From positions 60,977 through 124,976 of the forward strand of contig NZ_VBSL01000018.1 of assembly GCF_006149005.1 (NCBI RefSeq): 64,000 bases of DNA, written 5' to 3'. This document shows, in pieces, positions 46,376 through 54,460 of this stretch. Positions within the stretch are counted from its first letter, which is position 1. Each line of letters begins with the position of its first letter. The notes under the pieces are model-generated. The model was not told the DNA's origin. It ran no database searches and saw nothing but the letters and a program-made list of their open reading frames with translations. A program made the translations under genes and the position numbers. This stretch comes from Larkinella sp. C7. GTDB taxonomy: Bacteria; Bacteroidota; Bacteroidia; Cytophagales; Spirosomataceae.

Positions 46376-48232
46376 ATGCGCACTATTTTTTCAATTCTGA
46401 TGCTCGGACTGCTCTTTGTATCGACCGTTCGATCCAGTCGCACCATTACGGGCCGCGTGACGGATGCTGTCACCAATCGACCACTGTCAGGCGTTCGTGT
46501 TTCATTCAAAGAGGCTTTGACCGGTACAACTACAAATTCCGATGGGTGTTATACCCTGACTATACCCGAAGGTCCACAAACGCTGGTATTTCAGTTAGTC
46601 GGTTATCAGAAAACCAACGTGAAGATCACCCGGCAAACCGTCATCGATGTAAAGTTGAACACCGACGTACGAACACTGGAAGAAGTTGTGATTGTCGGTT
46701 ATCAAACGCATCAGAAACGGGATTTTACGGGAGCCGTCGGTCGGATCTCTGCCAGCCATTATTCAATGCCCGCAGCTCCACGTTTCAACACCGAAGATTA
46801 CAGCAAAATTGATGAAACCGGCTTTCGAATGGCTCAGAGCCAGCCCGTTACCACGTTTTCGGTCGATGTAGACCGGGCTTCTTACGGCAACATCCGGCGG
46901 TTTTTGAACGGCGGAAACTTGCCGCCCAAAGATGCCGTCCGGATCGAGGAAATGGTCAATTACTTCGAATACGACGATCCGCAGCCGACCGGGACTGATC
47001 CGGTGGCGGTTAAAACCGAGTTGTCCGATTCACCCTGGAATCCGGGTTTGCAACTGCTTCGCATCGGGTTACAGGCCAAAAGCATTCCGACCGGCAACCT
47101 GCCTGCCTCCAACCTGGTTTTTCTGATCGACGTATCGGGTTCGATGGAATCTGACAACAAACTGCCGCTTGTCAAAACCGCGCTCGGCTTGCTGGTCGAT
47201 CAACTCCGCCCGCAGGATCGGGTGGCGATTGTCGTGTATGCCGGAGCCGCCGGGCTGGTGCTGCCTTCGACGCCGGGGAATGAACCGCAAAAAATCAAGG
47301 ATGCGATTAGTCAGTTATCAGCGGGAGGTTCCACGGCGGGGGGCGAAGGCATCCGGCTGGCGTACCAGATTGCGCAGGAAAATTTCCGGAAAGACGGCAA
47401 TAACCGCGTGATTCTGGCCACCGACGGCGATTTCAACGTGGGCGTTTCGAGCGACGGCGACATGCAGAGGCTGGTGGAGGAAAAGCGGAAATCGGGCGTT
47501 TTTCTGAGTGTGCTGGGTTTCGGAATGGGTAATTACAAAGACAACAAACTGGAGGTATTATCAGACAAAGGCAACGGAAATTACGCGTACATCGACAATT
47601 TGCAGGAAGCGCAGAAAGTATTTGGCAAAGAGTTCGGGGGGACGCTGTTTACGGTTGCGAAAGATGTGAAACTCCAGTTGGAATTCAACCCGGCGCGGGT
47701 GCAGGGCTATCGGCTGATCGGCTACGAAAACCGGATGCTGAACAACGAAGATTTCCACGATGACAAAAAAGATGCCGGCGAAATGGGGTCGGGGCATACC
47801 GTAACGGCCTTGTACGAAATCATTCCGGCGGGCGTCGAAAGCCGGTATTTGCAGAAAGTGGATTCACTGAAATACCAGCGGCAGACGCCTTCGACGGCCC
47901 ATCAGACGGAATTGCTGACGCTGAAAATCCGCTATAAAAAACCGGATGACGAAACCAGCCAGTTGATGAAGCAGGTCGTGATGAGCCAGCCGCAACCGTG
48001 GGATAACACCTCGGCCGACTTCCGCTTTGCAGCTTCCGTCGCTGAATTCGGGTTGCTGCTCCGCGACTCGGAATTTAAGGGGAAGGCGCAGTATAATCAG
48101 GTCGAAACACTGGCGAAACAGGCGCTGGGCCGTGACCCGGAAGGCTACCGGAGTGAATTTATTCGCCTGGTGAAACTGGCTCATTCTCTGTCGCATGGAT
48201 CGGATGTGGCGAAGAAAACCGCCGAAAAATAA
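46376..48232 (+). CDS. von Willebrand factor A protein with SusC-like N-terminal module
   Basis: 618 residues from ATG 46376. Signal peptide, then a carboxypeptidase-regulatory-like domain (about 23-98; ITGRVTDAVTNRPLSGVRV) ending in LEEVVIVGYQTHQKRDFTGAV, a SusC TonB-box-like strand (about 101-121). A conserved pre-vWA region follows (FSVDVDRASYGNIRRFLNGG, EEMVNYFEYDDP), then a vWA domain with the MIDAS motif DVSGSM near residue 250 and LATDGDFNVG, and a DUF3520-like C-terminal part. The core resembles YfbK-like vWA proteins. The SusC-type extension and the divergent sigma/TonB-fusion pair suggest one envelope signalling unit (inference). Confidence 0.88.
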   Translation: MRTIFSILMLGLLFVSTVRSSRTITGRVTDAVTNRPLSGVRVSFKEALTGTTTNSDGCYTLTIPEGPQTLVFQLVGYQKTNVKITRQTVIDVKLNTDVRTLEEVVIVGYQTHQKRDFTGAVGRISASHYSMPAAPRFNTEDYSKIDETGFRMAQSQPVTTFSVDVDRASYGNIRRFLNGGNLPPKDAVRIEEMVNYFEYDDPQPTGTDPVAVKTELSDSPWNPGLQLLRIGLQAKSIPTGNLPASNLVFLIDVSGSMESDNKLPLVKTALGLLVDQLRPQDRVAIVVYAGAAGLVLPSTPGNEPQKIKDAISQLSAGGSTAGGEGIRLAYQIAQENFRKDGNNRVILATDGDFNVGVSSDGDMQRLVEEKRKSGVFLSVLGFGMGNYKDNKLEVLSDKGNGNYAYIDNLQEAQKVFGKEFGGTLFTVAKDVKLQLEFNPARVQGYRLIGYENRMLNNEDFHDDKKDAGEMGSGHTVTALYEIIPAGVESRYLQKVDSLKYQRQTPSTAHQTELLTLKIRYKKPDDETSQLMKQVVMSQPQPWDNTSADFRFAASVAEFGLLLRDSEFKGKAQYNQVETLAKQALGRDPEGYRSEFIRLVKLAHSLSHGSDVAKKTAEK

Positions 48233-48321
48233 ACGAACGTTCCAACGGTGTCTTCAAAACCGGGGTCATTCAACCGGTAACTACCACACTGTTTGTTTAT
48301 TTTTCACGAAAAAGTACCCGT

Positions 48322-49035
48322 ATGAAGTTTGTAAAATGGACGTTTGCCGCCATCTGGTTATTCATGGGCGCAGCTTGTCAGGATAGTGAAGTGGATCCCA
48401 ATGGGCCGGTAACCTTGACCAACTCTGATTTTCGGACCAATACCGACGGCTGGGTTGCCGAAGTGACGGATTATTCGACGGCGCAGGAGGATATTATTGA
48501 GTTTCAGTCGGGCCACAAGGCATTGCCCGAGCCACTGGATGTCTCCAAAAAGTCGTTCATGATTTCGGGCCACAACCGCAGCGACGATCTGTTCATGTTT
48601 CTGAAAAAGAAAGTGACGGGTTTGAAGCCGAACCAGACGTATGCGATTGATTTTGAGGTGGAACTGGCGTCGCAATACGCCGACAAAAGCGTCGGGATTG
48701 GCGGTTCGCCGGGGGGCAGTGTCTACTTGAAAGCCGGAGTTTCGGCCACGGAACCGAAGAAAGTGAAGGAAGGCGACGACTACCGCCTGAACATCGACAA
48801 AGGCAACCAGGCTACGGGCAGCGATGCCGTGCCGGTGCTGGGCAACATTGGTGCCGGGGACGACGCAACGCAGTATAAACTCATCCAGCGCAGTACCACG
48901 CAACCGATTACGGCCAAAACCAACGGTGCCGGTGAGTTGTGGCTGCTGGTCGGCACGGACTCCGGTTTCGAAGGGCTGACGACCTTGTATTACAACACAA
49001 TCAAAGTCGTGGCGGAGGTGAAGCCGGGCAATTGA
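48322..49035 (+). CDS. predicted lipoprotein of unknown function
   Basis: 237 residues. Lipoprotein signal peptide with lipobox FMGAACQDS. The mature part begins with NSDFRTNTDGWVAEVTDY and continues with alternating strands (SFMISGHNRSDDLFMFLKKKV, NQTYAIDFEVELAS, GELWLLVGTDSGFEG), which looks like a single beta-sandwich (jelly-roll, carbohydrate-binding-like). I do not recognise the family. It lies 89 bases after the vWA gene on the same strand and is followed by a terminator. Confidence 0.75.
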   Translation: MKFVKWTFAAIWLFMGAACQDSEVDPNGPVTLTNSDFRTNTDGWVAEVTDYSTAQEDIIEFQSGHKALPEPLDVSKKSFMISGHNRSDDLFMFLKKKVTGLKPNQTYAIDFEVELASQYADKSVGIGGSPGGSVYLKAGVSATEPKKVKEGDDYRLNIDKGNQATGSDAVPVLGNIGAGDDATQYKLIQRSTTQPITAKTNGAGELWLLVGTDSGFEGLTTLYYNTIKVVAEVKPGN

Positions 49036-49051
49036 TTGTAGAGAGCGTTAC

Positions 49052-49090
49052 AAAAGCCGCTCTGGTCTGAGGATCAGGGCGGTTTTTTGT
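49052..49090 (+). terminator. intrinsic terminator after the lipoprotein gene
   Basis: AAAAGCCGCTCTG pairs imperfectly with CAGGGCGGTTTT, and the right arm runs into a T-run (TTTTTTGTTT). It is placed 17 bases after the lipoprotein stop, ending the plus-strand unit before the AT-rich islet. Confidence 0.7.
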
Positions 49091-49179
49091 TTCAAGCCTA
49101 CCCGTTTTTAGTTGTAAAGAAACCGGTTGCGTAAGTGTTACTTTCCGGACTACAGGGCGTCTAATATAAGAAAAACCGA

Positions 49180-49362
49180 ATGCGTATCGCGTCAAAACTA
49201 GTAAAACTAGCCTGGTTAACGGTGTTAATACTAACCTTGATCAGGTTGTTTCATTTGGGGTATGACTATGCCACGGAGCGCATCATTAGGTCTCGGGAAA
49301 AAACCGCTTTAAATAACGCTCAGGAAAATGACAACCATCACCAATTTATACAGGCTGATTAA
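49180..49362 (+). CDS. small membrane protein, 60 residues
   Basis: MRIASKLVKLAWLTVLILTL opens a protein with a basic N-terminus, one hydrophobic helix (about 9-25) and a hydrophilic, Gln/Asn/His-rich tail. It is followed by an overlapping small ORF at 49328. No homology recognised. The region is more AT-rich than the flanks. It may be a genuine small gene or chance, as no ribosome-binding site is visible. Confidence 0.45.
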   Translation: MRIASKLVKLAWLTVLILTLIRLFHLGYDYATERIIRSREKTALNNAQENDNHHQFIQAD

Positions 49363-49504
49363 ACGCGACCTAAAGCGTGGACTAGACACTGATACATTAG
49401 ATATCAAAACAATCTCTCTGTTAGTAATGGCTTTCTGTTTTTTCATTTTACTGGCAGGCCAACTGGCGTATTTCCTAGGCAGATATTATGGAAAATGTGC
49501 GTAG
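49328..49504 (+). CDS. small membrane protein, 58 residues
   Basis: ATG 49328 to TAG 49502-49504. A basic amphipathic start (TNLYRLIKRDLKRGLD) precedes a hydrophobic helix (about 30-50, SLLVMAFCFFILLAGQLAYF) and a short GRYYGKCA tail. It overlaps the preceding small ORF by 35 bases in another frame, as in translationally coupled small genes. Function unknown. The basic-amphipathic plus hydrophobic layout resembles small exported or regulatory membrane peptides, but this is only an impression. Confidence 0.4.
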   Translation: MTTITNLYRLIKRDLKRGLDTDTLDIKTISLLVMAFCFFILLAGQLAYFLGRYYGKCA

Positions 49505-49576
49505 TGAGTTGCGAGCCGTAATGTACAGGTGTAGGATTTTAGGATTTCCTACTTGTGAATTTTTAATACCATTTAT

Positions 49577-49702
49577 ATGAAGCACCTAGATGCAGATACA
49601 CAGAAGGACATTAATTTATTTCTCGGTATGATAGGGATGGGTATGGTTTCATTGGCGATTCTAAGGTGTTTTTTTGACATCGGGAAAGAGTTTGCCAAGT
49701 AA
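49577..49702 (+). CDS. possible 41-residue membrane peptide
   Basis: ATG 49577 to TAA 49700-49702. Charged N-terminus (MKHLDADTQKDIN), then a Gly/Met-rich hydrophobic segment LFLGMIGMGMVSLAIL, then a charged end DIGKEFAK. It lies between the previous small ORFs and the CPBP protease gene in AT-rich DNA. Reality as a gene is uncertain because of its length; it is listed because of its location and clean helix-like hydrophobic core. Confidence 0.3.
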   Translation: MKHLDADTQKDINLFLGMIGMGMVSLAILRCFFDIGKEFAK

Positions 49703-49837
49703 AAAAATCATTTTTTGCTCAATAGCAGACATGACCTCATTGAGAGGTGTCTATTACGGATACACTTTGAAAATTTTGTTAATGAATACATAAGACTGAA
49801 AAAGGTTAAGTAAAATTAAAATTACTCTGTATGTGAA

Positions 49838-50560
49838 TTGTTAAAAAAGCCTTATATGTATAGATTAATAGATTTTTTTAATGAAATATTATACGTAGGT
49901 AAGAGTACTAAGGATAACTTTAAATCCGTATTTAGGGGATGGCTGCTTCATATTTTATTTGCTCTGTTTTCCGTTATTTTTATTATAATTGTTGATAGGG
50001 GAATCCTTCCCTGGCTCGGTGAGCCTTCCATTTACGCTACACATTATAAGATCGATGACCTTCTTAAAGAGATAGGACTTTTTTACGGCGTGATTCTGAT
50101 TACGATTTTGATGCCAATTTTTGAAGAATTAGCCTTTAGATTATTTTTGAAACCCTCGGGTTTTACAATCGCTATTTCAGTAGCTTTATTACTTTTTTAC
50201 TTCACAGGGGACGTTTACTATATTGATGGGATTTCTTACTACCTCAGAATCCTGGCTTGCCTGATCGTTTTTTTAATAATACGTCGCTTTGACAAGAAAG
50301 TTGTAGAAATTTATTCATCTGTAAGACCCTCCGGATGGATCATCGTTTCCTCTGTTATTTTCAGTCTGTCTCACCTTGGTAATTTTGATCCGATTAATTA
50401 TCCGGTATGGTATCTATATCCCATCTACGTCCTGCCTCAATTTTTCATGGGCTTGATTGCTAGCACCATTCGGATTAACAACGGATTGATATGGTCCGTT
50501 TTGCTCCATATTCTGATTAATGGTTCCGTAGTCTGGCCTAAACTGATTACCCAGGATTAA
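49838..50560 (+). CDS. CPBP-family intramembrane metalloprotease (CAAX-protease-like)
   Basis: 240 residues from TTG 49838, or 234 from ATG 49856 (MYRLIDFF). Six or seven hydrophobic segments. The CPBP motifs are present: EExxxR in FEELAFRLF (Glu96, Glu97, Arg101, TTG numbering), FxxxH in FSLSHL (Phe175, His179) and a C-terminal LLHILIN. Family members cleave prenylated or bacteriocin-type substrates or confer bacteriocin immunity (family knowledge). GC is visibly lower than in all neighbours, suggesting transfer. Three tiny membrane ORFs lie directly upstream. The 3' end overlaps the convergent BNR gene by 4 bases. Confidence 0.85.
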   Translation: MLKKPYMYRLIDFFNEILYVGKSTKDNFKSVFRGWLLHILFALFSVIFIIIVDRGILPWLGEPSIYATHYKIDDLLKEIGLFYGVILITILMPIFEELAFRLFLKPSGFTIAISVALLLFYFTGDVYYIDGISYYLRILACLIVFLIIRRFDKKVVEIYSSVRPSGWIIVSSVIFSLSHLGNFDPINYPVWYLYPIYVLPQFFMGLIASTIRINNGLIWSVLLHILINGSVVWPKLITQD

Positions 50561-51612
50561 TCTGACAACCCCACCGTCCCCGTCATCACCTTTCCATCCA
50601 ACTCCCAAACGCAGACGGCGGTTTTGCCCGTGACGGCCACACTGGGCATCTGGCCCTTTCCGACCGAAACTGCGGGCTCGGTCCCGGATTTTACCCAAAC
50701 CGTCCCGGCATCGTCCCAGGCCAGGAGTGGCCCCGTTGGTCCGGCAGTGAGGGTGATGTTGCGACCGGTGGCAATGGCTTGCTCCGGTTCGCCGGGCTGG
50801 CAGGTATACAGCGTGTTTTCGCGTCGCCAGGCAGTGAAGGGTTGGCCCGCAGCCGAAACCGCCACGGCACCGCCGTCCATCGGGCAGGCTTTTAGTGGCC
50901 AGGTGCCGGTGCCCAGTTTTTGAGCCGGGGCATACGTTTTTCCGCCGTCGGTCGAGTGGGCCAGGTATAAATTCCGGGAGCCGTCGAGCCAGTTGCGGAA
51001 CTGGACATACACGTCATTGTTTTTAGCCGCCATTGAAACCCGGCAGCATTCGCAAACCGTGCCGTCGGGGGAGCGGTAAATCACCTGATTGGCCGACCAG
51101 GTTCGGCCCCCGTCGCGGGAGGTGGTTCCTACAATCTTGTTCTTCTTATCGTCCCGAAGGTCGAGCCAGGCGGCATGAAAGACTCCGCGGGACGCCCCGG
51201 CAACGGCCTGAAAACCTTCTTTGGCAATCTGAGGCACATCATTCATGCGAACGGCGGATGACCACCGGCCCGTTGCCCGATCGAGGGAATAGGCAAAAAG
51301 ATCACCCGCCCGGTTGACGGCACTGATGACGACGTACTGGGCCGTAACGGCGATTTGGGGACCTCGCTTGGCACCTGCTACCAGGTTTGGCAAAACCGCT
51401 ACCACGGTGGGCCTACCGAATGACACGGTTTTGGGGGATGTGGTCGCGTAATAAATCGCCGAATCCTGGCCAAAAGTCAGATGCAGCTTGCCGCTGGGTT
51501 CGGCCACCACCACCGGCAAATGGCCGGGTGAGAGTGGATGACTGGAATCGGCGACCGGACCAGTCAGGAGAAGGGCAAACCCGTACAGCATCAAATAGAA
51601 AAAGGAGGGCAT
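50557..51612 (-). CDS. BNR/Asp-box (sialidase-fold) repeat protein
   Basis: 351 residues with a signal peptide (FYLMLYGFALLLTGPVA). Asp-box motifs TSRDGGRTWSANQ and STDGGKTYAP indicate a sialidase-type six-bladed propeller. A Cys cluster (GTVCECCRVSM) and a further KACPMDGG segment are notable, perhaps metal- or disulfide-forming. The catalytic Tyr/Glu and Arg triad of true sialidases is not evident, so an exosialidase activity is not claimed. Similar proteins in Bacteroidota are annotated only as exo-alpha-sialidase-like. It overlaps the CPBP gene by 4 bases. Confidence 0.8.
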   Translation of the reverse strand: MPSFFYLMLYGFALLLTGPVADSSHPLSPGHLPVVVAEPSGKLHLTFGQDSAIYYATTSPKTVSFGRPTVVAVLPNLVAGAKRGPQIAVTAQYVVISAVNRAGDLFAYSLDRATGRWSSAVRMNDVPQIAKEGFQAVAGASRGVFHAAWLDLRDDKKNKIVGTTSRDGGRTWSANQVIYRSPDGTVCECCRVSMAAKNNDVYVQFRNWLDGSRNLYLAHSTDGGKTYAPAQKLGTGTWPLKACPMDGGAVAVSAAGQPFTAWRRENTLYTCQPGEPEQAIATGRNITLTAGPTGPLLAWDDAGTVWVKSGTEPAVSVGKGQMPSVAVTGKTAVCVWELDGKVMTGTVGLSD

Positions 51613-51899
51613 GGAATATAAAAATAAAGGATCAGGATTGAGGTAGCGAATTTAGCTAATAATTGGTAGGAAGCGTTTGCTTTTCCAGGGGAACCGAAAA
51701 TTGGTATCTACTCCGCCAGTTTTGGGCTGGCATGATTTATGTACCATCAGATTTGTTACCAATCCGTGGATTTTATTGGTATAATCATGTTGATGGAGCA
51801 AATCCGCAGCTCACTTTTAGTTGCTTTGTCAAACAATAAAATGCGGCCTGTCTAAAAAGGACGGCTTTGGCATCGTAAATGGTTTTGGCACGATCAAGT

Positions 51900-54371
51900 A
51901 TGGGCACTTGTATTTTGAAACTTTGGCATAAGTTCTGGTTCACCTGCGGATTGTTTTTCTGTGCGGTGGCTATCGGCTATGCGCAATCCGATACGCTGTT
52001 GCAGCAGGCAAACCGGCAGTATACCCTGAAAGCCTACGGGCGGGCCATTGAGATTTACACCCAATTATTGGCCGATTTGCCGGACAAGTTGACGGCTGAA
52101 CAACGCACAACGGCCCAGGCTAATCTGGCCCATTCCTATCAACTGGCGGGTGATCTGAAAAAAGCCGAACGGGCTTACCAGGAGTTGACCACTGCAACCG
52201 AATTGACCGGAAACCAGATTGAAAGCTACCTTCACTATGCCCAGACCCTGGCGGCCAATGGCAAATACAGCGAGTCACAGAAGCAGTATGATCAATACAC
52301 AAAACTGAAAGAAAAAGCCGTCCAGGCAGAATCCGCGCCGTTTTTAGACCCAGCAACGGGGGGGGGCGGCAAAAAAACACCGACTCGCTACCGGCTGGAA
52401 GTCCTCGCCCTCAACACCTCAGACGCTGAATTTAGTCCGATGTATTACCGGGACGGGCTGGTGTTCGTGTCCGGGAAAAAAGCCAGTGCCGCCATCGAAA
52501 CGTCCGGGAAAGGCGGGGGAGGCAGTTATCTCGACCTCTTTTACGTCCAGGACCGGCAGCAGTTGAAGGCCACGCAGTTGATTAAAGCCGATGGCACGGT
52601 TTCGAAACCGGTGTCGATAAAGGCCCGCAAGGCCCAACAGTCCGGCGGCAATTCGCGCAGCCGCGCTTCGGCCAACGATTCCCGCACGATTGGCGGGTAC
52701 GATGGTGGCATCAATATTTCGGAGGGATTGCGGTTTTCGAAAACCATTCAGCCTTTCAGCCGCGCGCTCAACAGCCGCTACCACGAAGGGCCGGTGACTT
52801 TTTTCAGCGACGGCTATCAGGTCGTTTTTACCCGGAACAACTACGATGGCCGACGGGTACGCCAAAGCACGGAAGGCGTGACGAACCTGAAACTGTATAC
52901 GGCCGTTCAGCAAAACGGCACCTGGATCAATATTCAGGAATTACCGTTCAACAGCGACGATTATTCGGTCGGGCATCCGGCTCTGAGCAAAGACGACCGC
53001 TTGCTGTTTTTTGCTTCCGATATGCCGGGGGGCGTCGGCGGGACGGATTTGTACGTTGCCCGGAATGAAAATGGGAAGTGGTCGAAACCGGTCAATCTGG
53101 GGAAGGAAATCAATACGAAAGGCAACGATTTATTCCCGTTTATCGACGAAAGGGGCAATCTGTATTTTGCCTCCGACGGCCGAAAAGGGCTGGGCGGGCT
53201 CGATATTTACTACGCCCCGCTCGTCAATGGAACGCCGGTAGGACCGGTCGAACACCTTGATGCGCCGATCAATTCCGACCAGGATGATTTTGGGATAATT
53301 ACCGACGGAAACCGCAAAGGCGGTTATTTCAGCACCAACCGGCAAAAAGGCAACGACGATATTTTCCGTTTTGTCCGGGAAAGTTCGCTCTACGGATGCC
53401 GGAACCTGACACTGCGGTTTTATAATGAAGTAACGAAGCAACCTATCGATAGTGTGCTGATCGACATAAAAGCCCGGGGCGAAGGGCGCAAAGACCGAAC
53501 GGTGGTGACCAAAAAAGACGGGTTGGTGCAGTTGTGTCTGGAGTCCAACAACGATTTTATTTTTCGGGCTTCCAAAGATAGTTACGTGACCAGCACAGTT
53601 GGTTTCTCAACCAACTCACTCACCGACGATTCGCCCTCCCGGCTGGAAATTGCGCTGAATCAGCCCCCGAAAATTATTGATACCGTGCAGTATATACCGC
53701 TACCGGCGAATGACGGCTGGGATATCGTCGATTCTCAGAAAGCCAAAGTGCGAGGTATTGTCATGAGCGAAAAAGACCGGAAGCCGATTGAAGGCGTCAC
53801 GGTCAATTTGAAAAACGACTGTGACGGCGCCATCCGGCAAATCACTACCGGCGTCGATGGCCGGTATGAATTTGAACTGACCGAAGGCTGCGACTACACC
53901 CTCAGTGCCTCAAAAGAACGGTATGGTACGAATACAAACCGGATTAAAAGACTGACAACCAGGGCGACAAACAAAGTGCTGTCGGCAGATTTGAACATGC
54001 TTCGCGTGGGCGACATTGTTCAGTTGAACAACATTTATTACGACCTCGACAAATGGACGATTCGGTCGGATGCTTCCAGGGAACTGGATAAGCTGGTGGC
54101 CACCATGCAGAAATACCCCTCGCTCACGGTCGAACTCCGATCCCACACCGACAGCCGGGGCGATGCGGTTTACAACCGGTATCTGTCGGCGCAGCGGGCC
54201 AATTCGGTGGTCAGTTACCTGGCGTCAAAAGGGATTAGCCGCAAACGAATGGTCGCGGCCGGTTATGGCGAATCGGTTCTGCTCAACAATTGCACCAATG
54301 AAGTGAATTGTACGGAAGCTGAGCACCAGCGAAACCGCCGGACCGAATTCAAAGTGTTGTCGATCAAGTGA
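51900..54371 (+). CDS. PorE-like OmpA-family protein (TPR, propeller, CRD, OmpA)
   Basis: About 823 residues from ATG 51900; an ATG 21 bases upstream is less suited to the signal peptide (KFWFTCGLFFCAVAIGYAQ). Order: TPR-like helices (about 25-120; AYGRAIEIYTQLLADLP, DLKKAERAYQEL), a WD40/PD40-type propeller (about 165-490; KDDRLLFFASDMPGGVGGTD, LYFASDGRKGLGGLDIYY), two CRD-type Ig-like domains (about 505-690; VRGIVMSEKDRKPIEGV) and an OmpA peptidoglycan-binding domain (about 710-820; YYDLDKWTIRSDASRELDKL, SHTDSRGDAVYNRYLSAQRA). This is the architecture of the T9SS protein PorE. A T9SS cargo gene converges on it. Confidence 0.85.
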   Translation: MGTCILKLWHKFWFTCGLFFCAVAIGYAQSDTLLQQANRQYTLKAYGRAIEIYTQLLADLPDKLTAEQRTTAQANLAHSYQLAGDLKKAERAYQELTTATELTGNQIESYLHYAQTLAANGKYSESQKQYDQYTKLKEKAVQAESAPFLDPATGGGGKKTPTRYRLEVLALNTSDAEFSPMYYRDGLVFVSGKKASAAIETSGKGGGGSYLDLFYVQDRQQLKATQLIKADGTVSKPVSIKARKAQQSGGNSRSRASANDSRTIGGYDGGINISEGLRFSKTIQPFSRALNSRYHEGPVTFFSDGYQVVFTRNNYDGRRVRQSTEGVTNLKLYTAVQQNGTWINIQELPFNSDDYSVGHPALSKDDRLLFFASDMPGGVGGTDLYVARNENGKWSKPVNLGKEINTKGNDLFPFIDERGNLYFASDGRKGLGGLDIYYAPLVNGTPVGPVEHLDAPINSDQDDFGIITDGNRKGGYFSTNRQKGNDDIFRFVRESSLYGCRNLTLRFYNEVTKQPIDSVLIDIKARGEGRKDRTVVTKKDGLVQLCLESNNDFIFRASKDSYVTSTVGFSTNSLTDDSPSRLEIALNQPPKIIDTVQYIPLPANDGWDIVDSQKAKVRGIVMSEKDRKPIEGVTVNLKNDCDGAIRQITTGVDGRYEFELTEGCDYTLSASKERYGTNTNRIKRLTTRATNKVLSADLNMLRVGDIVQLNNIYYDLDKWTIRSDASRELDKLVATMQKYPSLTVELRSHTDSRGDAVYNRYLSAQRANSVVSYLASKGISRKRMVAAGYGESVLLNNCTNEVNCTEAEHQRNRRTEFKVLSIK

Positions 54372-54411
54372 AACCGGCATCCAGGCGGTTTGTTCGTAAA
54401 ACAGGAAACAA

Positions 54412-54442
54412 AAAAGCCGCAGATTGCTCGTCTGCGGCTTTT
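54412..54442. terminator. bidirectional intrinsic terminator
   Basis: AAAAGCCGCAGA and TCTGCGGCTTTT form a perfect 12-bp stem with a 7-base loop, A-rich on the left and T-rich on the right. It lies between the convergent stops of the PorE-like and giant cargo genes and can serve both strands. Confidence 0.85.
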
Positions 54443-54460
54443 CATGCTTAAAACTATTTT

